Source: Planctomycetota bacterium
GTDB lineage: Bacteria > Planctomycetota > B15-G4
Reading direction: 5' to 3'
DNA: 64,000 nucleotides
NCBI GenBank assembly: GCA_021604805.1
Contig: BQJR01000002.1
Coordinates: 1,014,665-1,078,664 of the forward strand
Shown here: positions 1-7,466 of the stretch, piece by piece
Layout of the letters: every line of letters begins with the position of its first letter
Position numbering within the stretch: position 1 is the first letter of the stretch
Translations under genes and position numbers: made by a program
Notes under the pieces: generated by a model
Databases searched by the model: none
Seen by the model: the letters and a program-made list of their open reading frames with translations, nothing else
Told to the model about the DNA's origin: nothing

Positions 1-678
1 GCCGTGATGCTCGTGTCGCTGATGGAAGCCGCTGATCGCGTCGACTCGACCACCGGCGTGCAGATGGCCTACCTCAAGCAGTGGGCGCCGCGCGCGGAGA
101 ACGAGCTCGAGTTGCGCGTGCCCGACTTGCTGCCGCGCGCCACGCACGGCAAAGGCGAGGCGCATGAGCTCGACGCGCAACAAGCCGCTCGCACGCTCGT
201 CGCCGACGTGGCTTACCTCGACCCGCCGTACAACCAGCACAGCTACCTCGGTAACTATCACGTGTGGGAGTCGCTCGTGCGCTGGGATCAACCCGAGGTC
301 TACGGCGTGGCGTGCAAGCGCGTCGATTGCCGCGACCGTCGCAGCGCGTTCAACTCGAAGCCGCGCAGCGCGGACGCCTTCCGCCAAGTGATCGACGCGC
401 TGCGCGCACGCACGGTGATCGTGTCCTTCAACGACGAAGGCTATCTCGCGCGCGACGAACTCGAGCGAACGCTGAGCACGTTGTGGCAGGGCGCCGCGCA
501 CGTGGACGTGTTCGAGAACGACAGCAAGCGTTACGTCGGCGCGCAGATCGGGATCCACAGTCCGAGCGGCGAGAAGGTCGGCACGGTCGGCCGCTTGCGC
601 AACAAGGAACTGCTCTACGTGGCGACGCGCGGCAAAGCCAGCGTCGCGCTCAGCCCTTCGCGTCCATCCGCTCCATGA
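1..678 (+). CDS. D12-class (Dam-like) adenine-specific DNA methyltransferase, 5'-truncated
   Basis: The reading frame is open from base 1, so the start lies upstream of the window. The visible part is the C-terminal half of an adenine-N6 DNA methyltransferase. Counting from the ATG at base 4, the catalytic motif DPPY sits at residues 73-76, followed by NQHSYLGNYHVWESL, the usual context in D12-family enzymes. The SAM-binding motif must lie upstream, outside the window. A later segment (VIVSFNDEGYL) resembles the family's C-terminal strand. The enzyme would methylate adenine in a specific site; no restriction partner is visible. The last 29 bases overlap the convergent gene on the minus strand. 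Whether it is a Dam-like orphan or part of a restriction system cannot be told. Confidence 0.85.
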   Translation, partial: AVMLVSLMEAADRVDSTTGVQMAYLKQWAPRAENELELRVPDLLPRATHGKGEAHELDAQQAARTLVADVAYLDPPYNQHSYLGNYHVWESLVRWDQPEVYGVACKRVDCRDRRSAFNSKPRSADAFRQVIDALRARTVIVSFNDEGYLARDELERTLSTLWQGAAHVDVFENDSKRYVGAQIGIHSPSGEKVGTVGRLRNKELLYVATRGKASVALSPSRPSAP

Positions 679-1810
679 CGGCGCGCACGACGAGCGGCCA
701 GGCGATGGTCGCGTCGGCGTGAACCTCGGCCCAGCGTCCGCCCTCAGCGGCCGGGACGATCTTGCCCCAGCTCACGGATTCGCTGTAGCTGCAGCCTGAA
801 AGCCCACCCCAATGCACCGGCTCGGGGCAGATGCGCACGGCGTAGCGGTAGCGACAAGGCTCGTGCGCCCGCGACGGGACGCGCTTGCCGAGGATGTCGA
901 TGAAGGGCGCGACTTGCTGCGCCCAGTTGCGCGGCACGCCGCCGCCGATGGTGAAGATGCCGTGCCGGTCGTGCTGGATGAAGCGCTGGTGGAAGCTGTT
1001 CAGGTCGAGGAAGGGGTCGAAGCGCAGCTGCGGTTTGCCGAGCTCGTCGCGCATGTGGTTGTTCGTGGCGAAGTCGAGGCCGAGTTCGCTGTCGGTGAAC
1101 GCGGGCACGTACACGGGCACGTTGTGTTCGTAGGCGCTCTTGAGCGGGCCGCGACCTTTGGTGTTCTCGCTGAGCCACTTGCCGATGCGCGTGTTGAGCG
1201 TGGAGCTGCAGAGCACTTCGTCGTCGGGGACTTCGGCGAGCACTTGCGCCATGATGCGTTCGGTGTCGTCGAGGTTCTTCTCGAGTTCGATGGTGTCGTA
1301 GACGCGGTTGTAGCCGCGCTCGAGCAGCTCGGAGTCGGGCATCGAACCGTCGTGCTCGAAGTGCGACATGCCGAGACTCTCCACGAGGCCGTGCGCCATG
1401 AGCGCGCCGGTGGAGACGACCGCGTGCACCCAACCGCGCTCGATGAGTTCGCAGATCACCAGGCCTTGCTTCGCGATCGTCATCGCGCCGCTGAGCGTGA
1501 GTACGTTGTAGCTCTGCTTGTCACTCACCATCGCTTCGAGGACGTCGGCGGCGCGGCCGAGTTCGCGTCCTCCGAAGCTCGTGTCGGACATGCCGCGCAC
1601 GAGCGCATCCACGCTGCCGGCGGCGGCGAGGTCGAGCGAGCGCAAGGGGCGCAGGCCGTCGGAGTGGCCGTCGCCGTAGCGTGCGCGCAGGTCGCTCGTG
1701 GCCTCGCCGGGGGCGTTCACGTTGGCGTCGCCGTCCGCACCTTGCCCGCCGTCTGAACCTTGCCCGCCGTCGTCATCCTTCGGCGTGCCGCAGGGCCAGT
1801 GTTGGCTCAC
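650..1810 (-). CDS. Deoxyhypusine synthase-like protein
   Basis: This 386-residue protein is a bacterial member of the deoxyhypusine synthase family, NAD-dependent enzymes that move the aminobutyl group of spermidine. The catalytic-lysine motif SVSWGKI is present, with the lysine near residue 350. Other family blocks are NVLTLSGAMTIAKQGL, VVSTGALMAHGLVES and GIFTIGGGVPRNWAQQ. The first 45 residues are Gly/Asp-rich and atypical, so the true start may lie downstream of the GTG used here. The GTG overlaps the carA stop as GTGA, which implies co-translation. Bacteria generally lack eIF5A, and known bacterial homologues work in polyamine metabolism, for example homospermidine synthesis. The exact substrate here is inferred, not shown. 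Confidence 0.88.
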   Translation of the reverse strand: MSQHWPCGTPKDDDGGQGSDGGQGADGDANVNAPGEATSDLRARYGDGHSDGLRPLRSLDLAAAGSVDALVRGMSDTSFGGRELGRAADVLEAMVSDKQSYNVLTLSGAMTIAKQGLVICELIERGWVHAVVSTGALMAHGLVESLGMSHFEHDGSMPDSELLERGYNRVYDTIELEKNLDDTERIMAQVLAEVPDDEVLCSSTLNTRIGKWLSENTKGRGPLKSAYEHNVPVYVPAFTDSELGLDFATNNHMRDELGKPQLRFDPFLDLNSFHQRFIQHDRHGIFTIGGGVPRNWAQQVAPFIDILGKRVPSRAHEPCRYRYAVRICPEPVHWGGLSGCSYSESVSWGKIVPAAEGGRWAEVHADATIAWPLVVRAVMERMDAKG

Positions 1811-2955
1811 GACGCCGCGGTTCCGTGCGAGGCCACCATCTCGGCGAAGCGGCGGAACAAGTAGAAGGCGTCGCGCGGGCCGGGGGCGGCTTCGGGGTGG
1901 TACTGAACCGTGAACAGCGGGAGCTCGCGGTGGCGCAGGCCTTCCACGGTGCGGTCGTTGAGGTTCACGTGGGTGACTTCGACCTTGCCGGCGTCGAGTG
2001 AGTCTTCTTCCACCACGAAGCTGTGGTTCTGGCTCGTGATCTCGGTGCGCTCGGTCGTGAGGTCGATCACGGGCTGGTTCGCGCCGTGATGCCCGAACTT
2101 CATCTTCACCGTGCGGCCGCCGAGGGCGAGCGCCGTGAGCTGATGCCCGAGGCAGATGCCGAAGGTGGGCAGCCCCGTCTGCGTGAGTTCGCGGATCGTG
2201 TCGACGGCGTAGCTGAGCGGTTCGGGGTCACCGGGGCCGTTCGACAGGAACAGGCAGTCGTGCGCGGCTTCGATCACTTGCGCGGCGGGCGTGCTCGCGG
2301 GGTAGACCGTCACGTCGAAGCCAGCCGCAGCGAGTCCGCGCAGCATGTTGCGCTTGATGCCGAAGTCGAGCACGGCGAGGCGCGGCGAGCCCACGGCCAC
2401 GCGTTCCACGTGCGGCAAGAAGGGGGAGTCGAGGCCTTCCGTCCAGGTGTGGACGCTGTCGCACGTGACTTCACGCACGAGATCGCGACCGGCGATGCCC
2501 TGCCAGCCGCCGAGCTTCTTCAACAGCGATTCGCGATCGGTGTCCACGCTCGACAAGATCGCGCGCAGCGAGCCGTGAGTGCGCACTTTGCGAACGATGG
2601 CGCGCGTGTCGACCCCGGCGAGGCCCACGACCTTTTGTTCGTCGAGCCAAGTGGAGAGGTCGACGGTGGCGCGTTGGTTGCTCACGAGCGGTGACAGCTC
2701 GCGCACCACGAAGCCTTGCAGGTCGCACCCGTCGGACTCGATGTCCTCGGTGTTCACGCCCGTGTTCCCGATCAGCGGGTAGGTCATGAGCACGATCTGC
2801 CCGTGGTAACTGGGATCGGTGAGGATCTCCTGGTACCCAGACATCGCGGTGTTGAACACCAGCTCGCCGCACGACTCCCCGTCGTGCCCGAAGTGGGTTC
2901 CCTCAAAGGTGGACCCGTCCTCAAGGACGAGCAGGCAAGGCTTGGTCGCGGACAT
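1807..2955 (-). CDS. carA: Carbamoyl-phosphate synthase small subunit
   Basis: CarA is the glutaminase subunit that supplies ammonia to CarB for carbamoyl phosphate, used in pyrimidine and arginine synthesis. The 382-residue length is normal. The N-terminal CPSase small-chain domain (FNTAMSGYQEILTDPSY) precedes a class I glutamine amidotransferase domain. The nucleophile is Cys268 in GICLGHQ, and His353 and Glu355 lie in QYHPEAAPG. Oxyanion-site residues appear in SNGPGDPE. The ATG at 2953-2955 has no clear ribosome-binding site. carB is not in the window. The gene overlaps the downstream deoxyhypusine synthase-like gene by four bases. It lies 81 bases beyond the stop of the PPRA-protein block, from which it may or may not be co-transcribed. 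Confidence 0.97.
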   Translation of the reverse strand: MSATKPCLLVLEDGSTFEGTHFGHDGESCGELVFNTAMSGYQEILTDPSYHGQIVLMTYPLIGNTGVNTEDIESDGCDLQGFVVRELSPLVSNQRATVDLSTWLDEQKVVGLAGVDTRAIVRKVRTHGSLRAILSSVDTDRESLLKKLGGWQGIAGRDLVREVTCDSVHTWTEGLDSPFLPHVERVAVGSPRLAVLDFGIKRNMLRGLAAAGFDVTVYPASTPAAQVIEAAHDCLFLSNGPGDPEPLSYAVDTIRELTQTGLPTFGICLGHQLTALALGGRTVKMKFGHHGANQPVIDLTTERTEITSQNHSFVVEEDSLDAGKVEVTHVNLNDRTVEGLRHRELPLFTVQYHPEAAPGPRDAFYLFRRFAEMVASHGTAAS

Positions 2956-3036
2956 GTCCGCATCGTAGCGGTGCGGTGCGGGGGGCGTCGAGGGTGGGGG
3001 GGGCGGCCACCGCCGGACAAAGAGGTGAGTCGTCGC

Positions 3037-3765
3037 TCAGTGTGGGAGGGCGGACTCGTGTGGGGCGCACTCCTCTGCGAGAAGCGTGATCACAGCATTG
3101 CCTCGAATGGGAACCCCGATGAGATGTGTTCCTGGCACATCGAGGCGCAAGCCAGCAGCGAGGAACTCGTGAGGGATCTGGATGATGAGGACCTCCCCGG
3201 CGTGCAGCTCGCTCATCGCGGCGAGTCTCCCGCTCGAATCCCGCAAGACGGCGATGGCGGACCTTCCTTCGAGGCTGTCCGCTCGATGAGCCGATCGGTC
3301 GCGGTTCAAGATCAAGGTGACGGTGTGATGCGCTGCCGCCACGGCTCTCGGTGGGGCGATCGTGAAGCCTCCCCCGCCAGAGGAAACAGTCCCGGGGCCC
3401 TTCATCGACATCGGCGTTGCCGGGCCACCTTGTCGACTGGGAGGGTTCACGACGACCCCCCCTCCCCCGGGGGCTTGAGGATCGTTCGAGGGTGCAGAGC
3501 TCGTCGAACTCATCGACTTGGGAACGGCGCGCGCATCCAGTTTTCCGCTCGCTGCACCTTCCACCTGCACAGCCTTCGAAGGGTGCGGGCTGACGCCACC
3601 TGCTTGAAGTTGAGTTGTCCCTGCCCCATGGAGGACGGCGCGAGGCGGCGTGATGACAAGTTGTGCAGCCGCGTCGGAGCTGGCAGAGAGCAGGAAAACG
3701 ACTGCTGCGGCGACGCCGGAAACCATGCGATTTCTCCGGTGTGTGCTCTGGCTGCAGGGGTTCAC
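3037..3765 (-). CDS. Secreted PPRA-box protein A, four proline boxes
   Basis: I do not recognise a described family. The GTG at 3763-3765 is chosen because GGAGGAG lies six bases upstream; this gives 242 residues. A signal peptide covers roughly residues 1-35 (VAAAVVFLL core, DAAAQ end). Right after it comes VITPPRA (PPRA at 40-43). Related boxes follow: HPSKAV near 64, NPPSR at 107-111 and APPRA at 138-141. A Gly/Ser/Pro-rich linker separates them. The C-terminal domain has IAVLRDSSGRLAAMSEL (RD at 175-176), the signature shared with the neighbouring paralogues, but carries a 30-residue extra tail. This is the last and most elaborated of five tandem paralogues. Its function is unknown; an exported surface or periplasmic role is inferred from the signal peptide. 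Confidence 0.75.
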   Translation of the reverse strand: MNPCSQSTHRRNRMVSGVAAAVVFLLSASSDAAAQLVITPPRAVLHGAGTTQLQAGGVSPHPSKAVQVEGAASGKLDARAVPKSMSSTSSAPSNDPQAPGGGGVVVNPPSRQGGPATPMSMKGPGTVSSGGGGFTIAPPRAVAAAHHTVTLILNRDRSAHRADSLEGRSAIAVLRDSSGRLAAMSELHAGEVLIIQIPHEFLAAGLRLDVPGTHLIGVPIRGNAVITLLAEECAPHESALPH

Positions 3766-3912
3766 TTTAGCTCCTCCGAGAGTGATGGGCTCACAGACTT
3801 CCCCCGCTGGAAACCAATCACGGCACCGAGTCACCACCGGGGAAGTGGATTCCAGCGTCGAGCCTGCATCGCAACTGGCGCTGCCGCCTTCAGAAGATGA
3901 TTCGGCGCGTCT

Positions 3913-4413
3913 CTATCGAGGCGCTCGCACGCTCAGCAGGAGGTTTCCCGCGGCGACTTGCGGATACGTAACGAAGGTTGCTGTCGCTCCTGGCCTGAGC
4001 GCTGCCATCGCGATCACTCGACCGCGGCTGTCTCTCACAATCACTAAAATCCGGTGGTATTGAGCGAGCTCCCCGACACCGAGTAAGGGTTTGCTCACCA
4101 CGAGCCGGACTGGCCTGCCTTGCGAGGCGGGCGTCTGCTCCGGGGGGCGGTTTCGTGCTGTCGCCCGGTCAACTCCGACCACGACTGGGCTGATGCTGGG
4201 CCGCGCACTGAGGTCGACACCGATCGCTGAGGCCATGCTTTCGGTACTAGTGGTGCCGGGGCCGCTGGGTGCGGCTCGCGGTGGAGAAATGACGACCGTG
4301 CCGCCACCACAGATCGCGGGACTTGAACAGAGTGCTAATGCAAGCACAGCAAGCGCGCAGGCAAGCGCGCGAGGGGGTCTCACGAACGACTGGTCAATCG
4401 CTTGCCTACTCAC
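3913..4413 (-). CDS. Secreted PPRA-box protein B
   Basis: A 166-residue exported protein of the local PPRA family, function unknown. The GTG start at 4411-4413 overlaps the previous stop as GTGA, and a GGAG ribosome-binding site lies inside the upstream gene's last codons. The hydrophobic signal segment is residues 17-35. The mature protein begins with GGGTVVISPPRAAP (PPRA at 44-47). A middle block, RPSISPVVVG, and the C-terminal signature VIVRDSRGRVIAMAALRPG are shared with paralogues D and E. Bases 4095-4193 are almost identical to 5406-5504 in paralogue D, which indicates recent duplication or gene conversion. The stop is TAG, as in paralogue E. All five genes read the same way, so one transcript is likely. 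Confidence 0.78.
   Translation of the reverse strand: MSRQAIDQSFVRPPRALACALAVLALALCSSPAICGGGTVVISPPRAAPSGPGTTSTESMASAIGVDLSARPSISPVVVGVDRATARNRPPEQTPASQGRPVRLVVSKPLLGVGELAQYHRILVIVRDSRGRVIAMAALRPGATATFVTYPQVAAGNLLLSVRAPR
4095..4193. repeat. 99-bp near-identical direct repeat, copy 1
   Basis: Bases 4095-4193 match 5406-5504 with about four differences by eye. The repeat lies inside paralogue B and encodes its middle segment. The two genes are less alike outside it, so the high identity is local. This looks like recent gene conversion or a partial duplication. Confidence 0.85.
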
Positions 4414-5006
4414 AGCGTGGCCTCCAGTCCGAACGCAGTGATAGAAGATCCTGCAGCCAGCTCTGCCGCGAAAAGCGTCTTGCCCTGCCGATCCCGAATG
4501 ACAGCGAGCACCGGCTCGAAAGCGTCACGAGCGTGTCGGCCTGCGGTTGAGGTTCGCCTCATGACCAAGATGGCGCTGGACGATGAGTCGCTCCCTGCGG
4601 TGATAATTCGTGGTGGAACGGAAAGGCCTCCGCCGCCTGCACCCTGGCCTAAGTTGTCAGGGTTGCGTGCCGACACCGCCACAACTGAAACGAGTATGCC
4701 GTGGGGAAGGTTCACGATCACGCCCCCTCTGACCGGCGCGACGGCGCTGCGGGGAGGTGCGAAGAACACGAGGGCCTGCGCCCGGAGCATGGTGTTCGCG
4801 TTTGCTTGACCAGCGGCCTCGTTCTCGGCCGGCACAGCCTTCGGAGGGTGCGGGTGAACCTCCTGCGCCCTGAGCGTTGTTCCGAGACAGGCAACGACGA
4901 TGCTTGCGATCACCGTCAGCGCGGTGAGCTTCCGCGAACTACATTTCCTCGGTAGCTCTCTCTCATGATGAGCGACATGAGCCCCCGCGCCTGTCTTCAG
5001 CTGCAT
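4410..5006 (-). CDS. Secreted PPRA-box protein C, divergent member
   Basis: The ATG at 5004-5006 follows GGGAGAG at suitable spacing, giving 198 residues; an in-frame start at 5045 is possible but has less support. A positively charged stretch and hydrophobic segment (residues 28-44) form a signal peptide ending LRAQ. The mature N-terminus reads EVHPHPPKAVP (PPKA at 54-57). Two more boxes follow, APPRS at 83-87 and VPPRI at 130-134, so the box is repeated inside the protein. The C-terminal signature VIRDRQGKTLFAAELAAG is more degenerate than in B, D and E. It ends in AFGLEATL, nearly the same ending as the helical protein upstream in the operon. That tail also carries the next gene's ribosome-binding site. 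No known function. Confidence 0.72.
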   Translation of the reverse strand: MQLKTGAGAHVAHHERELPRKCSSRKLTALTVIASIVVACLGTTLRAQEVHPHPPKAVPAENEAAGQANANTMLRAQALVFFAPPRSAVAPVRGGVIVNLPHGILVSVVAVSARNPDNLGQGAGGGGLSVPPRIITAGSDSSSSAILVMRRTSTAGRHARDAFEPVLAVIRDRQGKTLFAAELAAGSSITAFGLEATL

Positions 5007-5223
5007 CCACTTCTCTCCCGGATCAGATGTGTTCAGGGTCCCCACCGACTGTCGAGCGCCTGGTTCCGGAGCCCGAGCCGGTCAAAGTTGAGCCCCCGGT
5101 GAACTCATAAGGCTCTCCCGCCTGGACACCGAGATGTGCGCCAGGTCACCTGGGCGTTTGGAACCCCGTGTCACGCTCCCGTTGAGCCCTACGACGCCTT
5201 CTCGGGTGCAGTTTGCTGAGGTC

Positions 5224-5730
5224 TTACGGGAGGGCGTGGGCGCTCAGCAACAGTTCGGTGGCGACGACTTCCGGCGATGCCAGCAAGGTGACCCTTGTTC
5301 CTGGCTTGAGCACTGCCATCGCAATCACTCGGCCGCGGTCGTCCCTCGCGGTGACTAGAACCCAGTGGTTCTGAGCGAGTTCGGACTCGCCAACCAATGG
5401 GTTGGTCACCACGAGCCGGACTGGGCTGCCTTGCGAGGCGGGCGTCTGCTCCAGGGGGCGGCTTCGTGCTGTCGCCCGGCCAACTCCGACCACGACTGGG
5501 CTGAAAGTTGGGCGAAGGTTCACTGCTGTGGCGGTCGCTGAGTCAGCGCCCTCGGTTTGAGTGAAGCCGGGGCTGTGAGGAGCCGCGCGCGGTGGAGAGA
5601 TGACATGGCCTTGCGCAATGAGCTGCAGGTGGGCAGCCAGCACCGCGACTGTGGTTAGCAAAACTCGGTTGAGGCTTCGACGTCTAGCCCTGAAGTGCCG
5701 TGCGCTGGCATCGGACGTTGCGCTGCGCAT
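5224..5730 (-). CDS. Secreted PPRA-box protein D
   Basis: A 168-residue exported protein, closest to paralogue B. The ATG at 5728-5730 forms a TGATG junction with a 25-codon upstream frame. GGAG lies about nine bases upstream of it. The signal peptide has an Arg-rich n-region (residues 11-22) and hydrophobic core (23-39), ending AQG. The mature start is HVISPPRAAP (PPRA at 46-49). The block NLRPTFSPVVVG and the signature ARDDRGRVIAMAVLKPG follow. Bases 5406-5504 are the second copy of the repeat shared with B. The function is unknown. B and D differ mainly at the N-terminus and in the last 40 residues, where D ends SPEVVATELLLSAHALP. Confidence 0.78.
   Translation of the reverse strand: MRSATSDASARHFRARRRSLNRVLLTTVAVLAAHLQLIAQGHVISPPRAAPHSPGFTQTEGADSATATAVNLRPTFSPVVVGVGRATARSRPLEQTPASQGSPVRLVVTNPLVGESELAQNHWVLVTARDDRGRVIAMAVLKPGTRVTLLASPEVVATELLLSAHALP
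5406..5504. repeat. 99-bp near-identical direct repeat, copy 2
   Basis: Partner of 4095-4193, offset by 1311 bases in the same orientation. It encodes the stretch from the SPVVVG block to PVRLVV in paralogue D. About 95 of 99 positions agree by eye. Confidence 0.85.
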
Positions 5731-5807
5731 CAAACCAGCTCCAAGCCGACCGGTTGCGATGGAATCTCCGGCGCAACGCAGATCCCCTCGATCGTTAGAA
5801 CTCTCAT
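5730..5807 (-). CDS. Possible 25-residue leader peptide or gene remnant
   Basis: A short frame starts at the ATG at 5805-5807, preceded by AGGAGA at good spacing. It encodes 25 residues beginning MRVLTIEGIC and ending PVGLELV. Its stop overlaps the start of paralogue D as TGATG, so it could couple translation to that gene. The ending (GLE then two residues) resembles the FGLEA endings of the two other genes that directly precede PPRA genes. It may be the truncated tail of a lost upstream gene, or a true coupling peptide. Its length makes chance hard to exclude, but the ribosome-binding site and junction are better than expected by accident. Confidence 0.45.
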   Translation of the reverse strand: MRVLTIEGICVAPEIPSQPVGLELV

Positions 5808-6123
5808 GTGTTCATCTCCTGAGGCTAGAGGTATCAGGCACGCCACAACCGCGCTTGGGGGCCCCGTCGAATCGTGTGCGCGGCGGAACCTGGTTGGTTC
5901 GCGTAGGTCTCCATCACAGGAAACCGCGTGCCCGCCCAGGTTACATGTCGAAGAAGAAAACGCTCATTCCCCGGGTGGGTCGATCGCCGCGAGCCAGGTC
6001 GCCCTTGGGTGTGAGCGGGGGCGCGATGGGCAACAACGTGTTCTCAATGACGACAGGAACGACACCGCGCCTGGGAGTGCGCGGAAGGCCTCGCGTGTGT
6101 TGCCGTCAGCTCACACCGCGTCA
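5808..6123. other. 316-bp gap with a possible degenerate frame
   Basis: No confident gene lies here. On the minus strand 5941-6105 is open for 54 codons without an ATG near its beginning. It encodes a tail reading VIENTLLPIAPPLTPKG and ending MSVFFFDM. The IAPP piece recalls the proline boxes of the neighbours, so this could be a decayed paralogue, but the similarity is short. The rest (5808-5940) would hold the leader and any promoter for the small frame at 5807. I see no terminator with a T-tract. Confidence 0.3.
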
Positions 6124-6615
6124 CTAGTGGTCTGGTATGGCGCTGATCAAGAGTCCCTGTGTGGCGACTTCGGGTGCAAGCTCGAAGACCACTGTGGCCC
6201 CGAGCGCGAACCTCGCCATCGCGATCACGTGCCCTTCCCGGTTGTGCAAGACGACGAGGGTTGATCTGGATTGAGCATGGCCACTCGCTCCTGCGTGCGG
6301 GTGACGGACTAGAATCCTAATCGGTGCAGGCTGCAAAACGCTCACGCGGCGTGTCGTGGGGCTCCGTGATTCCTCACCGTCAGGTCCCACACCGAGTGGG
6401 CTGTACGCGGGCCGCAAGTTGGGAACGTGGTCGCCTCCCGAACCTGCAGTGTTCACTTGCGTGGCTGCCGAGATGACGGGCGCCCCGCGCGGCGGGACGG
6501 GGAGAATCGAGCCGCCGCCAGCAGCGGGCGCTGCTCTCGCAAGAACAAGCATCCCCAGCGAGAGTGCAAGAATAACTAGAGTAGGACTTCGAGGTCCGAG
6601 TTTGCGCGTTCTCAT
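6124..6615 (-). CDS. Secreted PPRA-box protein E
   Basis: A 163-residue exported protein and the first PPRA gene of the block. The ATG at 6613-6615 lies five bases after the stop of the upstream gene, and the likely ribosome-binding site (GGAGG) falls within that gene's last codons. The signal peptide is residues 1-32 (LVILALSLGMLVLA core). The mature N-terminus is GGGSILPVPPRGAP (PPRG at 41-44). It shares NLRPAYSPLGVG with paralogue D and the C-terminal signature VLHNREGHVIAMARFALG, where the RD pair is HN. The stop is TAG. Function is unknown. As the copy nearest the sigma-like gene it may resemble the ancestral member, which is an inference. Confidence 0.77.
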   Translation of the reverse strand: MRTRKLGPRSPTLVILALSLGMLVLARAAPAAGGGSILPVPPRGAPVISAATQVNTAGSGGDHVPNLRPAYSPLGVGPDGEESRSPTTRRVSVLQPAPIRILVRHPHAGASGHAQSRSTLVVLHNREGHVIAMARFALGATVVFELAPEVATQGLLISAIPDH

Positions 6616-6620
6616 TAAAG

Positions 6621-7466
6621 TCACGCGGAGGCCTCCAGTCCGAATGCCCCCTGAATGATGCATGCTTCTACGTTCAGCTTTTGTGCGAACCACGAGATCC
6701 TGTTGTGTACTAGCTGGGACCACTCGTTTGCCCAAGCGCCCTCTCCGAGGGTCGCTCTAAAGACCGAGGCGGCGCTCAAGAATGAATCCGTGTTGCCCAG
6801 GTTGGCGTGAGCTGCGCATCGGTCGAAGGCGAGGATTGGATCCTCTCCGTCGTCGAGAGCGAGTGAGTCGATTTCGGTCAGTGCTCGGTGTGACTGACCT
6901 GCTTCTGTTAAGGCGTGAACGATCAAGAGGCGCGCAGTCCGGCGCCAAGATGGGGTCGCAGTGGAGTTGGCAAGATCGCGTGCTCGGCTCGCAGTTTCGT
7001 CCCACTGTTCATGCACTGCAGGAAGAACGGCTTCCATGTAGCGCACGCGGTCACTTCGACCCTCCAGGCCCTCACAGATACGGAGCGCGGCACGAAGTGG
7101 GCGCAGGTCGGATTCGCTGCCCGGTTGGGGGAGCTTGAGCTGTGCTGTTTCAGGGTCGAGTCGTTGGCTAAGTAGGCGGATTGCCCTATGCAGGTCCAGG
7201 ACGTGCGCAGGGCTCTCGATCCAGATGCTGTTGCGGCAGCATGCTCCGTGCACCGCCAAGCAAGCACGCGCCAAGTCGTAGGCAACATCCGCGAGCTCGT
7301 GTTCCGCGGCATTCCGCGCCGCAACCGCGAGTTCACCTGCGAACGCTGTGTCGTCACTCGCATGAACACCACCGCCCCCCAGCAGCTCCGCCCCCACGCG
7401 TGCGTGCACGTCGACTCGCCGGAGGACTTCGTCGGTGTCCACTGGGCGATATGGATCAGGAGTCAT
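6621..7466 (-). CDS. Cytoplasmic helical protein of unknown function
   Basis: The ATG at 7464-7466 is set by a textbook AGAAGGAGGT five bases upstream, and it overlaps the end of the sigma-like gene by 11 bases. The 281-residue product has no signal peptide or membrane segment. It is rich in Ala, Leu and Arg, with alternating helical stretches such as DLARACLAVHGA and RTARLLIVHALTEAGQSHRAL, which suggests a TPR-like or other alpha-solenoid fold. I recognise no catalytic motif. Its place between a sigma-like factor and the secreted PPRA proteins suggests a partner, such as a regulator of the sigma factor, but nothing in the sequence proves this. It ends GAFGLEASA, echoing paralogue C. Confidence 0.75.
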   Translation of the reverse strand: MTPDPYRPVDTDEVLRRVDVHARVGAELLGGGGVHASDDTAFAGELAVAARNAAEHELADVAYDLARACLAVHGACCRNSIWIESPAHVLDLHRAIRLLSQRLDPETAQLKLPQPGSESDLRPLRAALRICEGLEGRSDRVRYMEAVLPAVHEQWDETASRARDLANSTATPSWRRTARLLIVHALTEAGQSHRALTEIDSLALDDGEDPILAFDRCAAHANLGNTDSFLSAASVFRATLGEGAWANEWSQLVHNRISWFAQKLNVEACIIQGAFGLEASA

